This document shows, in pieces, positions 27,162 through 35,544 of a stretch of 56,254 nt of DNA. Position 1 is the first letter of the stretch; each line of letters begins with the position of its first letter. A program made the translations under genes and the position numbers. This stretch comes from an uncultured bacterium (GTDB lineage: Bacteria; Chloroflexota; Anaerolineae; J036; Brachytrichaceae). The DNA is taken from NCBI GenBank assembly GCA_903873965.1, contig CAIQQO010000002.1, positions 1-56,254 of the forward strand, written 5' to 3'. The notes below the pieces were generated by a model. It had not been told where the DNA came from and made no database searches. It saw only the letters and a list, made by a program, of their open reading frames with translations.

Positions 27162-29531
27162 CTAAGGCATGGGCGTAATTTCGACCGAGAACTCAACTAC
27201 AGATCGAATACTCCCTACATGAACAACTTGGTCTTGCTCACTAAAATCGGGGCGGCGATCTGGTGGGACATATACAGGTGCATCGCTTCGCAAAGGCAGA
27301 AATTTGAGCGTCAGGGGCATATTTTTCATTTCCCCGAGAAAGCGCTTCAGGCCAATCTCCCATGTGCGCCCGAAATAGAAATCATCGTCGATCAGTCGAT
27401 CGCCAATATAGGCGCGTCCTATGTCACCTACGTAGCTCACAGCCAGATAGACTTCAGACAGGTTGTCAACAGAACCTGTCTGCACTGCCACTTGCCACAC
27501 TTCGGCTTGATCAAAAGCCATATCCGGCGGAGCCATGGCGCCCCACTCTTTAGATGCGCTAGACGCAACCGGTTGAGCCTGACCCGCAACACGCAATCGT
27601 TCGGCTGTGATTTCCACCTGTTGCAAGGGTATATCGCATACAAAGCGTGTAAAGAGACCATCAGGTTGCGCCACTAACGGGATGCCATCGACAACCAGCT
27701 GTTGTTCAGGCGCCGGGAACATGGCAAAGGATACTTCTCCGTGCTTTCGCGTCTGAAGATGAAGTTGATGGCCATCCGAGTAAATCGACTCTGAGCATAG
27801 AATCGCATACTCTTTACCAAGCAAAGTCAATTGATACAGTTGCAATGCCTGATCTGACGAAAGCACCAGCATTTGCACTGTCTTGTCATCTACTGTCTTG
27901 ATCCGGATAGCACAGTTGGTGCCTGGTCGCAAGCTGAGTAAATCAGAGTGTTCTGATAAGGATGGCACTATGGACTTGACACTATCACTCACAAAGGTGA
28001 ACTCTGGCACAATACCGTCACATGCACCAAAGATGAATGTTGACTCGCCTTGATGCATTAGTCTGGTGATTGGCTGAATAGTGGCATATGCCAATTCAGC
28101 GCCATCCATCGGCATATTCACGGGCCATATGCCATACATACCTGTCGGTATCACTGTCGGCGTTTGCGGGACAGTAAGGATTTCATCATCCAGGTTAAGT
28201 TGGAATTGCGCGTCTGGATGCGTAACCAGACTCTCGACGCGTTGGTGATTGTTGATAAAAATGAATCCTGAACGACCATTACTGCGCACAGCCCAGCGCA
28301 AAGTATCACTATCATCAAGGCTCTGGGGCAGCTCTTCGGGCAGTAGCATCGGCATTGGCGCCAGGTCACTACCAAAGGCGTTCAGGAAGAGATGCAGTTT
28401 GCGTAACGCATGATATACAGGGCGCACCTGCCCATACTGTCCAATCGGTGCCTGAAAGTCATAATTAATGACAGGCAAATCATTGGGGTAACCAGTTAGC
28501 TGAGACTCCTGCAGCGTCGATTTTTGGCCGATAGGATGTGCACCGCCATGGTACATGTAATAACCCAGTAGGTTACTGCCATTGCCCACTTTCATTAAGC
28601 CTAGCGCAGCCACATCATCAACAGTCACTTCAGGTCTGCGCCGGTAAGCTACCTGCATCCCCCCGCCTGTTTCACAAGTACCATAGGGATATCGCGACAA
28701 ATAGGACATGTCGCCGATCGTATTGACCTTAAGCAAGTCGCTGCCGATAGCATTGTCATCTCGAAGTTGTGAAAAACAATAGGCTTTTCGGCACTCACGC
28801 GCCCATTCAGTGGACTGAAGGTTCCAGAATGCATCTGGATAACCGCCAAAGACCGGAATGACTTCATCTTGCGGAACATCAGCAGGGCCCCACCCCGTCA
28901 TCGTATAAATGGGAACATCAATACCAGCTTCGACGGCCATTGTTTTCAGCGTAAGAATATGTGACGCGTTATTAACCAGCTCATTTTCCAGTTGGACGCC
29001 AACAATTGGCCCTCCATCCTTCCAAAGCAATCCGTTGAGTTGCGCAGCGATCTGACTATATAGGCGCTTCACAAAAGACAGGTAAAGCGGGACATCGGTA
29101 CGTACTTCGGCGCCGCATTTTTCAAGTAACCAGTCGGGAAAACCACCATTACGACATTCGCCATGCGCCCATGGCCCCAAACGCGGGTAACAGTACAGAC
29201 CGACTTTTCTGCACAGTTCCACCCACCGGCGCAGATCGCGGTTCTCAACCCAGTTAAATTGTCCTTCTATTTCCTCGTGGTGAATCCAGAAAATATAAGT
29301 CGCCGCGATATTAATACCGCCCGCCTTCATTTTGCGCAGTTCAATTTCCCAGTCTGTTTCAGGATACCGGGAAAAGTGAAACTCTCCCATTACGGGCGAC
29401 CATGGTTTTCCATCCATGGTCAGATACCGACTATTGGCGTTGATTTCGATTCCGTCAGGATTACGGCCGCCCATTCTGAGATGGCCTGACATGATACTCA
29501 GATCAGGCTTCTCCAAGTCAATCGTTAGCAT
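27162..29531 (-). CDS. Beta-galactosidase, family GH35
   Basis: A 789-residue glycosidase that removes terminal beta-galactosyl residues. The barrel starts with GKPWSPVMGEFHFSRYP and has the acid/base E184 in VGVQLENEL (E182-N-E184) and a likely nucleophile E287 in GTCETGGGM. The family segment YHGGAHPIGQ and the later NYDFQAPIGQYG stretch follow. The C-terminal ~400 residues are beta-sandwich domains. No signal peptide, so cytoplasmic action is likely. It lies between two URO-D-like genes with 8- and 29-bp gaps, which implies one transcript. The linkage specificity is unknown. Confidence 0.88.
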   Translation of the reverse strand: MLTIDLEKPDLSIMSGHLRMGGRNPDGIEINANSRYLTMDGKPWSPVMGEFHFSRYPETDWEIELRKMKAGGINIAATYIFWIHHEEIEGQFNWVENRDLRRWVELCRKVGLYCYPRLGPWAHGECRNGGFPDWLLEKCGAEVRTDVPLYLSFVKRLYSQIAAQLNGLLWKDGGPIVGVQLENELVNNASHILTLKTMAVEAGIDVPIYTMTGWGPADVPQDEVIPVFGGYPDAFWNLQSTEWARECRKAYCFSQLRDDNAIGSDLLKVNTIGDMSYLSRYPYGTCETGGGMQVAYRRRPEVTVDDVAALGLMKVGNGSNLLGYYMYHGGAHPIGQKSTLQESQLTGYPNDLPVINYDFQAPIGQYGQVRPVYHALRKLHLFLNAFGSDLAPMPMLLPEELPQSLDDSDTLRWAVRSNGRSGFIFINNHQRVESLVTHPDAQFQLNLDDEILTVPQTPTVIPTGMYGIWPVNMPMDGAELAYATIQPITRLMHQGESTFIFGACDGIVPEFTFVSDSVKSIVPSLSEHSDLLSLRPGTNCAIRIKTVDDKTVQMLVLSSDQALQLYQLTLLGKEYAILCSESIYSDGHQLHLQTRKHGEVSFAMFPAPEQQLVVDGIPLVAQPDGLFTRFVCDIPLQQVEITAERLRVAGQAQPVASSASKEWGAMAPPDMAFDQAEVWQVAVQTGSVDNLSEVYLAVSYVGDIGRAYIGDRLIDDDFYFGRTWEIGLKRFLGEMKNMPLTLKFLPLRSDAPVYVPPDRRPDFSEQDQVVHVGSIRSVVEFSVEITPMP

Positions 29532-29560
29532 ATATTATTACCAATACAGTCTTACGTTTA

Positions 29561-30700
29561 TTAGAATCGACCTTCAAGTAAGGCTTTCTTGCGCAACATA
29601 TAGTACATGAAGTTTTCGAGTGACACATCGGGAGGTACTGTGTGGTCAACAGCCGGAATATAGCCGCCTTCTTCGATGAGTGGAATTAAACTGCATAGGT
29701 GCTCATCAATAGCTTTACGGTCTTTTGCCAGTTCACGCTTATCAACCCCACCCCAAAGCCGCAATGTCTTACCGAACTTTTTGCGTATCCGAATAGGATC
29801 CTGGTCAGAAGCGCGTTCAAGTGGCCAGATCACATCAACACCTGCGTCCATCATCATGGGGATGATCGTCTCAGGATTGCCGTCACTGTCAATACACACG
29901 AAGCGCACGCCATGCGACTTATAAAAGTCGACCACGCGCCGTAACCGAGGGAAAATAAACTCTTTATAGCAGCGTGGGCTAATCAGCGGGCCACCCTTAT
30001 AGGCCAGATCCTCACTCAAATTGACGTATTCGACAGTCGTCTTTTCGAGAATAGGCCGGGCAGCCTCGATGAGGAAATTGGCGTGAAACTCCATAATATC
30101 GTGCACCAGGTCGGCCTGGTCGTAGAATGCGTAGGACAACGCCTCTGTGCCAAGTAAGTCGCGCGCAAACCAGTAGAAGCCTAAGGTGGCGCAGTTCTGC
30201 CCGAAGATCAGCGGATGACGGCGGTTGCGCCAGCCATCAACACGAAACACCCACCAGTATGGATCATATCGCTCCTGGCAGTTGCGCAGACGCATTTTCA
30301 AAGCATTCCAATCATCCATCGTACTGACAGGAAAGCTGATATACGTGTCCATCGACATGCGTCCGCCATGTTTCGTGCCTTCTTTAAGGGCAATACGAAC
30401 ACGTCCCTGGCTATCACGGAATGTAAGCGTGCGATCATCTTCAGCCAGTGTCTCTTCTTCAAAAGAAGGAATGAAGTTACCATTGAACCTGATGAACTCG
30501 CGCGGGTCCATACCCAGTGTACCCTCTCCAGTAAACCAGTCCCAGTGATAGGGAGTGGCGTCGAGTGCTTCATCCTCCCAGCGATCACGCGTCTGGGGCC
30601 ATACGCCAAGTTCCCAGTTTGGAACGCGATCGACCGGCTGATATTCCATTACAGCAAGAAAGCGATTAAGGTCTGTCATGGTCAAGGAAGTGTTTTCCAT
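29561..30700 (-). CDS. URO-D superfamily protein, DSDG variant
   Basis: A 379-residue uroporphyrinogen-decarboxylase-like barrel. It begins with NRFLAVMEYQPVDRVPNWE, the usual entry of the branch, and has the middle segment YVNLSEDLAYKGGPLISPRCYKEF cut short here to its key part (LAYKGGPLISP). At the metal-motif strand it reads D271-S-D273-G274 instead of HxCG, and LWGGVDKRELAK follows. This acidic version suggests a different metal or none. It is the first gene of the four-gene minus-strand run with GH35, the GCCE-type protein and nudC. Ribosome site not evident. Substrate unknown. Confidence 0.82.
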   Translation of the reverse strand: MENTSLTMTDLNRFLAVMEYQPVDRVPNWELGVWPQTRDRWEDEALDATPYHWDWFTGEGTLGMDPREFIRFNGNFIPSFEEETLAEDDRTLTFRDSQGRVRIALKEGTKHGGRMSMDTYISFPVSTMDDWNALKMRLRNCQERYDPYWWVFRVDGWRNRRHPLIFGQNCATLGFYWFARDLLGTEALSYAFYDQADLVHDIMEFHANFLIEAARPILEKTTVEYVNLSEDLAYKGGPLISPRCYKEFIFPRLRRVVDFYKSHGVRFVCIDSDGNPETIIPMMMDAGVDVIWPLERASDQDPIRIRKKFGKTLRLWGGVDKRELAKDRKAIDEHLCSLIPLIEEGGYIPAVDHTVPPDVSLENFMYYMLRKKALLEGRF

Positions 30701-30757
30701 AGTCTGACTGTTATGGCACAGAGCAGCATGCTTGTCAATGACAGTCGATCAACCAAT

Positions 30758-31078
30758 TCACCTAACTGTAGCAATTCCGCCTGCGCGTGATGGGAACTTA
30801 CTTATCGATGCATCTGCTTCGCGTCGCAATGCGATCACACTGGTTGTGCGCAAACACCAAACACTCCACAGCGTAAACATGCCCTCGATGCCAAAATTCA
30901 CTGCATAACCGATGCCGGGTGGAAGCATACCGCTACCAATCAATACAGTGTGCAGAGCACCGTTCAATACGAATGATAAGCCAAGATGGCTGCGGAAAAC
31001 GCAGGTGCAATGGAACGCAAATTGGGTTCCAGCAATGTGATTGCTTCGTGTATCCATGTACGCATCATGCCCACGCAT
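30758..31078 (-). other. Possible small membrane protein or gene remnant in a 474-bp gap
   Basis: The gap 30701-31174 contains only one stretch worth noting: an open frame of up to 106 codons with two hydrophobic segments (around LGLSFVLNGALHTVLIG and NFGIEGMFTLWSVW) and a basic end. A Met eight codons in is an alternative start. No convincing ribosome site precedes it and I recognise no family. It may be a real small membrane protein, a decayed fragment or chance. Confidence 0.3.
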
Positions 31079-31174
31079 GACTCGGGATCACGCCATTTGC
31101 GCTCCCTATAAGTAAGCCACCAGGTCTGGAAACGCCTGCGGTGTCACATATAGCTCATTCACACAAGGATATAC

Positions 31175-31795
31175 TCAACCGCGTTCACCTATTGCTGTAT
31201 GGCAAGCCTGGCACTGTTCTACGGTCCGCTGCTCTCGAAGGAAACCGATAGTCGGATCACCATCTATCGTGTGGGAGCTATGGCATGAAGCGCATGTCGC
31301 AGCGTGAGTATCTATCTTCTGCCATCGCGCCAGAAAAACGTGAAAATGGTTATTAAATGCTCTCGAAGTAATTACCTTGGCATGACACACTAGGCAGTTT
31401 GCATCACCAATAGGCTCAGTCAATGGTGCTGGCTGAATGGCAGTGCCAGAAAACCACTTAAGAGCATCACGAGTACCGAGTGATACCGCAGCAATTCTGC
31501 CCGATATGCCAGGGGCAGCATGGCAGTCGATACACTTGACTGGCGAGCCCTTTGTTTTGTGCGATGAAGCCAGATCAACCGCAGCATCAGTGGCGCGTTG
31601 ATAAAAGGTTGCCTCTGGCTGTGTGTGGCAGCTTGCGCAGAAGACGTCATCCTCTTCCAAGTGCGCCGCCAAGAGGAAGCCTCCACCTGCCAAGATGATA
31701 ACCGCAATGACACCCATAATCGGGATCAACCATCTAAGGTTCCGAACGGACTTTTGAATCGCATTCTTCTGCGTTGCCTTCTGTGTTCGCTTCAT
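31175..31795 (-). CDS. Membrane-anchored pentaheme cytochrome c (NapC/NirT-like)
   Basis: A 206-residue protein with a basic N-terminus and one membrane anchor (about 21-44). Five CxxCH heme motifs follow, at C53, C88, C134, C168 and C195. Layout and size resemble NapC/NirT/NrfH-type quinol dehydrogenases that pass electrons to periplasmic reductases, or a short multiheme carrier. No terminal reductase or cytochrome c maturation gene is nearby, so the electron acceptor is unknown. The gene lies 60 bp downstream of threonine aldolase on the same strand and may be expressed separately. Confidence 0.85.
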   Translation of the reverse strand: MKRTQKATQKNAIQKSVRNLRWLIPIMGVIAVIILAGGGFLLAAHLEEDDVFCASCHTQPEATFYQRATDAAVDLASSHKTKGSPVKCIDCHAAPGISGRIAAVSLGTRDALKWFSGTAIQPAPLTEPIGDANCLVCHAKVITSRAFNNHFHVFLARWQKIDTHAATCASCHSSHTIDGDPTIGFLREQRTVEQCQACHTAIGERG

Positions 31796-31857
31796 CGCTC
31801 AACCTTGCAAATACTCAATAGGCTCCGATCACAAAGACGGTGGACTGTGCGCTCATG

Positions 31858-32886
31858 TCAAGTTCTAGATAGATCCGCGAGAAACTCGTCGACGCGGGCC
31901 TCCGGCGTTGCCCATGAGGTGACAATACGAACAGCAGTATGCGATGCATCTATGCGTGCATATTCATAAAAGCCGTACATCGAGAGCATCTTGTGGAGCA
32001 CTTGATTTGGCAGTATCGGAAAAATCAGGTTCGTTGTCGAATTAGAAAAGAACCTGAGATCAAGGGATGCCATGCCATGTTGCAGCTTTGCCGCCATGGC
32101 GTCGGCATGTTGCGCAAGGTCAAAGAACAGATTATCGGTAAACAATGCAACAAACTGCGCAGCAATGAGACGCCCTTTAGCAAGCATGGCGCCGCGCTGC
32201 TTGATGTGATAGCGGAAATCACTGCGTAAGTCGTGATGGTTGATGACTATAGCCTCGCCGAGTAAGGCGCCATTCTTGGTTCCACCTATATAGAACACAT
32301 CAACGAGTTCGCACAAATCGCTGAGTTTGACATCCGATGCAGGGCTGCATAACGCGGCGCCTAATCGAGCACCGTCCATATACAACACAAGATTGCGACT
32401 TCGGCACAGCTCGTGCAAATTCTCCAATTCGAGCTTTGTATAGACAGTGCCTAGTTCTGTAGCGTTGGAGATAAACACCGCTCTGGGCTTGACCATATGC
32501 TCATCGGTATGCTGATCAAGCACCTCAATAACACCTTCTGGTGAAAGTTTGCCATCAACAGAAGGCGCGATATTGATGCGGTGACCAACTGCTTCAATCG
32601 CGCCCGCCTCGTGCACATGGATATGTCCGGTTTGCGCGGCAATCACAGATTCATGCGAGCGCAGGATGGAAGCCAGAACAATCAAGTTTGCCTGGGTACC
32701 ACCTGTAACGTAATGAATATCAGCGTCCGGCTGACCCAGCGCCTGCCGAATCAATTCCGTCGCGCGTGCGCTGAGTCGATCGTCGCCGTAACCAATTTCT
32801 TGATTGCCATTGGTTTGCTGCAACAACTCGAGAATCCTTGGATGGGCGCCTTCAGAATAGTCATTGTAAAAGCCATATTTCAGCAT
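31858..32886 (-). CDS. Low-specificity threonine aldolase (beta-eliminating lyase family)
   Basis: A PLP enzyme that splits threonine or allo-threonine to glycine and acetaldehyde. The PLP lysine lies in IGGTKNG (K204 counting from the chosen start) and the cofactor aspartate in YMDGARLGAAL. The entry GFYNDYSEGAHPRIL is typical of the family. The ATG at 32886, with AGAGG four bases upstream, is preferred over an in-frame start six codons earlier. 343 residues is the usual length. It is likely independent of its neighbours. Confidence 0.9.
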   Translation of the reverse strand: MLKYGFYNDYSEGAHPRILELLQQTNGNQEIGYGDDRLSARATELIRQALGQPDADIHYVTGGTQANLIVLASILRSHESVIAAQTGHIHVHEAGAIEAVGHRINIAPSVDGKLSPEGVIEVLDQHTDEHMVKPRAVFISNATELGTVYTKLELENLHELCRSRNLVLYMDGARLGAALCSPASDVKLSDLCELVDVFYIGGTKNGALLGEAIVINHHDLRSDFRYHIKQRGAMLAKGRLIAAQFVALFTDNLFFDLAQHADAMAAKLQHGMASLDLRFFSNSTTNLIFPILPNQVLHKMLSMYGFYEYARIDASHTAVRIVTSWATPEARVDEFLADLSRT

Positions 32887-32999
32887 TGTGCCTCTATTGA
32901 ACAATAGTCATCCACAAATAGATGAGTCGTCTGCATACAGTATCACAAGATGGCAAAGTGCTGACGCAAACCCGACGGATGGAATACCGAAGGTCGCCA

Positions 33000-33611
33000 T
33001 TACGGACCTAAATTTTCGGGTGCTTGCGTCAATTGCTTTATTTCGGCAAGGACAATCTGCATAACCGGCTCTTTCATGATACGCTCAGCGGCATCTAGAA
33101 ACTCTTTAGCATCGATAAATCCCCGTAAGTGATAGACACAAGCCTGTAACGCCATGTCCAGACGATCGATTTGTTTGACAAACCTTGCTTCGGGTGACAC
33201 ACCTGCTTCATATTCATCCCAAAGTATCATGTAGCGATGACCAGTTGGCAGCTTACCGAATGTCTGTAGAACGGATTCGCACTCACGAGCGCATTTTTCA
33301 TCGGGATCAATGCCATCAGCAGGAACAATGTCACCCGCGCCGATTTCACCAAAGTCGTGCAGCAACACCAATGTCAATACCTTCAGCAGATCTAGTTCCG
33401 AAAAATACGCGTCTGCAATGATCAATGCCAGGATCGCCATACTGAACGTGTGTTCAGCCACTGTCTCACACTGATCGGACGAAACGCCGCGACGCAACCA
33501 CCCTTGTCGAAACAGTTGTTTTAGTTGGTTAAATTCGAAATAGACCGTTAACAGCGTCAGGGTTGATCTTCCGGTGAGTAACGCCACTGGGGGATCGCCT
33601 TTCGTGATCAA
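33000..33611 (-). CDS. HD-domain phosphohydrolase (YfbR/HDDC2-like 5'-deoxynucleotidase)
   Basis: A 203-residue metal-dependent phosphohydrolase. The HD ligands are H54 in VAEHTFSMA, H85-D86 in LLHDFGEI and D149 in KQIDRLDMAL. The GWLRRGV segment before the first His matches YfbR/HDDC2, which dephosphorylate deoxynucleoside 5'-monophosphates. The start codon is TTG, fixed by a GGAGG site five bases upstream. The gene begins close to the PhyH-family gene on the same strand. Confidence 0.85.
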   Translation of the reverse strand: MITKGDPPVALLTGRSTLTLLTVYFEFNQLKQLFRQGWLRRGVSSDQCETVAEHTFSMAILALIIADAYFSELDLLKVLTLVLLHDFGEIGAGDIVPADGIDPDEKCARECESVLQTFGKLPTGHRYMILWDEYEAGVSPEARFVKQIDRLDMALQACVYHLRGFIDAKEFLDAAERIMKEPVMQIVLAEIKQLTQAPENLGP

Positions 33612-33665
33612 TCAATCCTCCATGGAGATGGCACGTGTTTCGTAGGATAAAGCGCGCATCGCGGC

Positions 33666-34430
33666 CTACCCAAACAGGCGCACAAATGATTCGTTGTTTG
33701 CGCTGCGTGTGTTGCCATCCATGTAACACACACTATAGGCACGGCGTGGGATGGCGGTGTGGTTGACATCAGACGCATGCAGTAGCCAGTTATGCAACAA
33801 CACGACTTCGCCTGCAGCCATTTCAAGGTATTCGGTTTTCTCTGCAGGCGCATAAATCTGTGCCTGATCCTCTGTTAGGAATGCAGATGGATGTGCTGGA
33901 TTAATAACACCCAGCTTGTGACTACCAACAATGACTTGTATGCAACCATTGGCGATCGTTGCGGGATCAAGTGGCGTCCATAGGGTAATGAGTGGATCAC
34001 GATCAAGTGCGCTCCAGCGATCCTGATGCCAAGGCAGCCAAGTTCCCTGCAAAGCTGGCTTGTTCATAAACATGGCCCGAAACGAATCGATCGGCGTCTC
34101 CTCGCCATAAACTCGCGCACAGATTTCTCGAAACACCGGATGCCGGGTATAAGCAAGAAACAAAGGATCGTGCTCGAGATCCTGGATCTTACGATAGCCT
34201 AACGTGGCGCCTTTGTGGCCTTTCGTCTGCACGCCAGCATCTTGATACCGGCCTGTAGTACTGTCCAGTTGCATCAACATACGAGCATAATCCACAGGAG
34301 CCGTCCCAAGCATAATGTCATCGATGCGCTGCTGTAATCCGGCAAGATCCGAATCGTTCAGGATGCGCCCAAGCCTTAAAAATCCATCGTTTTCAAAACG
34401 CATCCACTGTTCAGTACTGATCAACGCCAT
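33666..34430 (-). CDS. Phytanoyl-CoA dioxygenase (PhyH) family protein
   Basis: An Fe(II)/2-oxoglutarate-dependent dioxygenase fold. Counting from the ATG at 34430, the iron triad is H135-x-D137 in LPWHQDRW and H218 in NWLLHASDVN; the 2-oxoglutarate arginine is at 229 or 230 in IPRRAYS. The start is chosen for a GGAGG site nine bases upstream; a GTG six codons earlier is less well supported. Members hydroxylate diverse small molecules. It sits 28 bp after the DUF4404 gene. Substrate unknown. Confidence 0.88.
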   Translation of the reverse strand: MALISTEQWMRFENDGFLRLGRILNDSDLAGLQQRIDDIMLGTAPVDYARMLMQLDSTTGRYQDAGVQTKGHKGATLGYRKIQDLEHDPLFLAYTRHPVFREICARVYGEETPIDSFRAMFMNKPALQGTWLPWHQDRWSALDRDPLITLWTPLDPATIANGCIQVIVGSHKLGVINPAHPSAFLTEDQAQIYAPAEKTEYLEMAAGEVVLLHNWLLHASDVNHTAIPRRAYSVCYMDGNTRSANNESFVRLFG

Positions 34431-34458
34431 CTCGCCAAACCTCCGCACCTTTTATCGT

Positions 34459-34737
34459 CTATACACCCATCTGCACTAAAGCATCAATAGCATTTTCAAC
34501 TGCGCCTGTCAATCGAGGATGCGTTACCTCGAAATGAACCATACTTGCCCGAAGTCGACTCGTCAGTGAACCATAGCGACTGTCATGCTTATCGCCAGGC
34601 TGATCAAGCAACTGCTGAATGTCCTTGCCAATATCTTCGAGTATGGTTCGTGTTGAGTTATCGAGTGACTCTGTCCTGGCCAACTCCTCGTGCAACTCAG
34701 TCAATTTGTCACGCAGTATCTGTTGCTCCATGATCAA
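34459..34737 (-). CDS. DUF4404-family small protein
   Basis: A 92-residue, mostly helical acidic protein with an N-terminal LRDKLTELHEELARTESLD coiled-coil-like helix and a C-terminal HPRLTGAVENAIDALVQMGV segment typical of DUF4404. The family has no known function. A TTG start with GGGAG five bases upstream fits best; the ATG two codons later has 11-base spacing. It lies just before the PhyH gene on the same strand. Confidence 0.8.
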   Translation of the reverse strand: MIMEQQILRDKLTELHEELARTESLDNSTRTILEDIGKDIQQLLDQPGDKHDSRYGSLTSRLRASMVHFEVTHPRLTGAVENAIDALVQMGV

Positions 34738-34832
34738 TTAATCTCCCTGATTCTTTTCAGGCGTTACTCCTGACAAGAATCAACGCTACTACTCAAATCG
34801 GATGTACTTCATCCACGTTATACGCCCGTTAC

Positions 34833-35507
34833 CTAAAATCCGAGAACGCCCGCGAGTTCGTCTAGATCCGCACAACAGTAAGTCGGGTTCGGGCTGGGCA
34901 AGGCGCGTTGAAGTCGATTCACCCACGCCACATCGATTCCATAGTTCAATCCGCCTATGACATCTGCAGACACGGAGTCCCCTGCATGCAACACTTCGCG
35001 TGCAGACAACCCGAGTTTTTTCAGTCCGGCGCCGAACAATTCACGACGCGGTTTATACGCATGGCATGTTTCACTCGTAACAAGCAGAGGAAAGTCCCAG
35101 TGATTAACTCGCATGGCTGATCTGATATCGGCTTCATCGATATTTGATACGATACATACCGGCACAGTCAGTCGATTTAGAAACTCTATGACGTCAGGAT
35201 AAGGTACTGGTGCTTCCCAGTTAGCAAAGATATCAGTGCACAGCGCACCAGGATCAAGGTCTACCTGATACTCATCAAGGACTCGCCTCAAACTGATCAG
35301 TTCGATATCGCGTTGTGATTGATAGTGGTCACCATGCGACTCCAGGCACATCGTTCTCATTAGTTGCCACCATCGTGCGCGCACCAGAGGTGTTGCATCC
35401 AGTATGGGTGACCTCGCTGCGACGGCGCAGATGACATTTTCAACTAAATCATCGTCCGGCTTCACCAGTGTGCCATAAAAATCAAGCAGCAGAGCTTTAT
35501 AACTCAA
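34833..35507 (-). CDS. HAD-superfamily hydrolase
   Basis: A 224-residue HAD phosphatase or dehalogenase-like enzyme. Motif I is D9-F-Y11-G-T, the DxYGT form with Tyr in place of the second Asp, common in haloacid-dehalogenase-like members. Motif II lies in CIVSNID, motif III in CHAYKPRRELF and motif IV in HAGDSVSADV. The start is TTG with AAAGGA about seven bases upstream. Located between the DUF4404 and M81 genes. Small-molecule phosphatase is most likely; the substrate is unknown. Confidence 0.88.
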   Translation of the reverse strand: MSYKALLLDFYGTLVKPDDDLVENVICAVAARSPILDATPLVRARWWQLMRTMCLESHGDHYQSQRDIELISLRRVLDEYQVDLDPGALCTDIFANWEAPVPYPDVIEFLNRLTVPVCIVSNIDEADIRSAMRVNHWDFPLLVTSETCHAYKPRRELFGAGLKKLGLSAREVLHAGDSVSADVIGGLNYGIDVAWVNRLQRALPSPNPTYCCADLDELAGVLGF

Positions 35508-35544
35508 GTTGGTTTCCTTTCAGTGCGCCGCAGACTGAATACAC

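Noticed and set aside
27114-27677. A 187-codon frame antisense to the GH35 gene end
   Set aside because: Same reasoning: overlaps coherent GH35 sequence and shows no protein-like features.
30215-30790. A 191-codon frame antisense to the DSDG-type URO-D-like gene
   Set aside because: It is a mirror of the coding strand, with shadow-like composition and no conserved motif.
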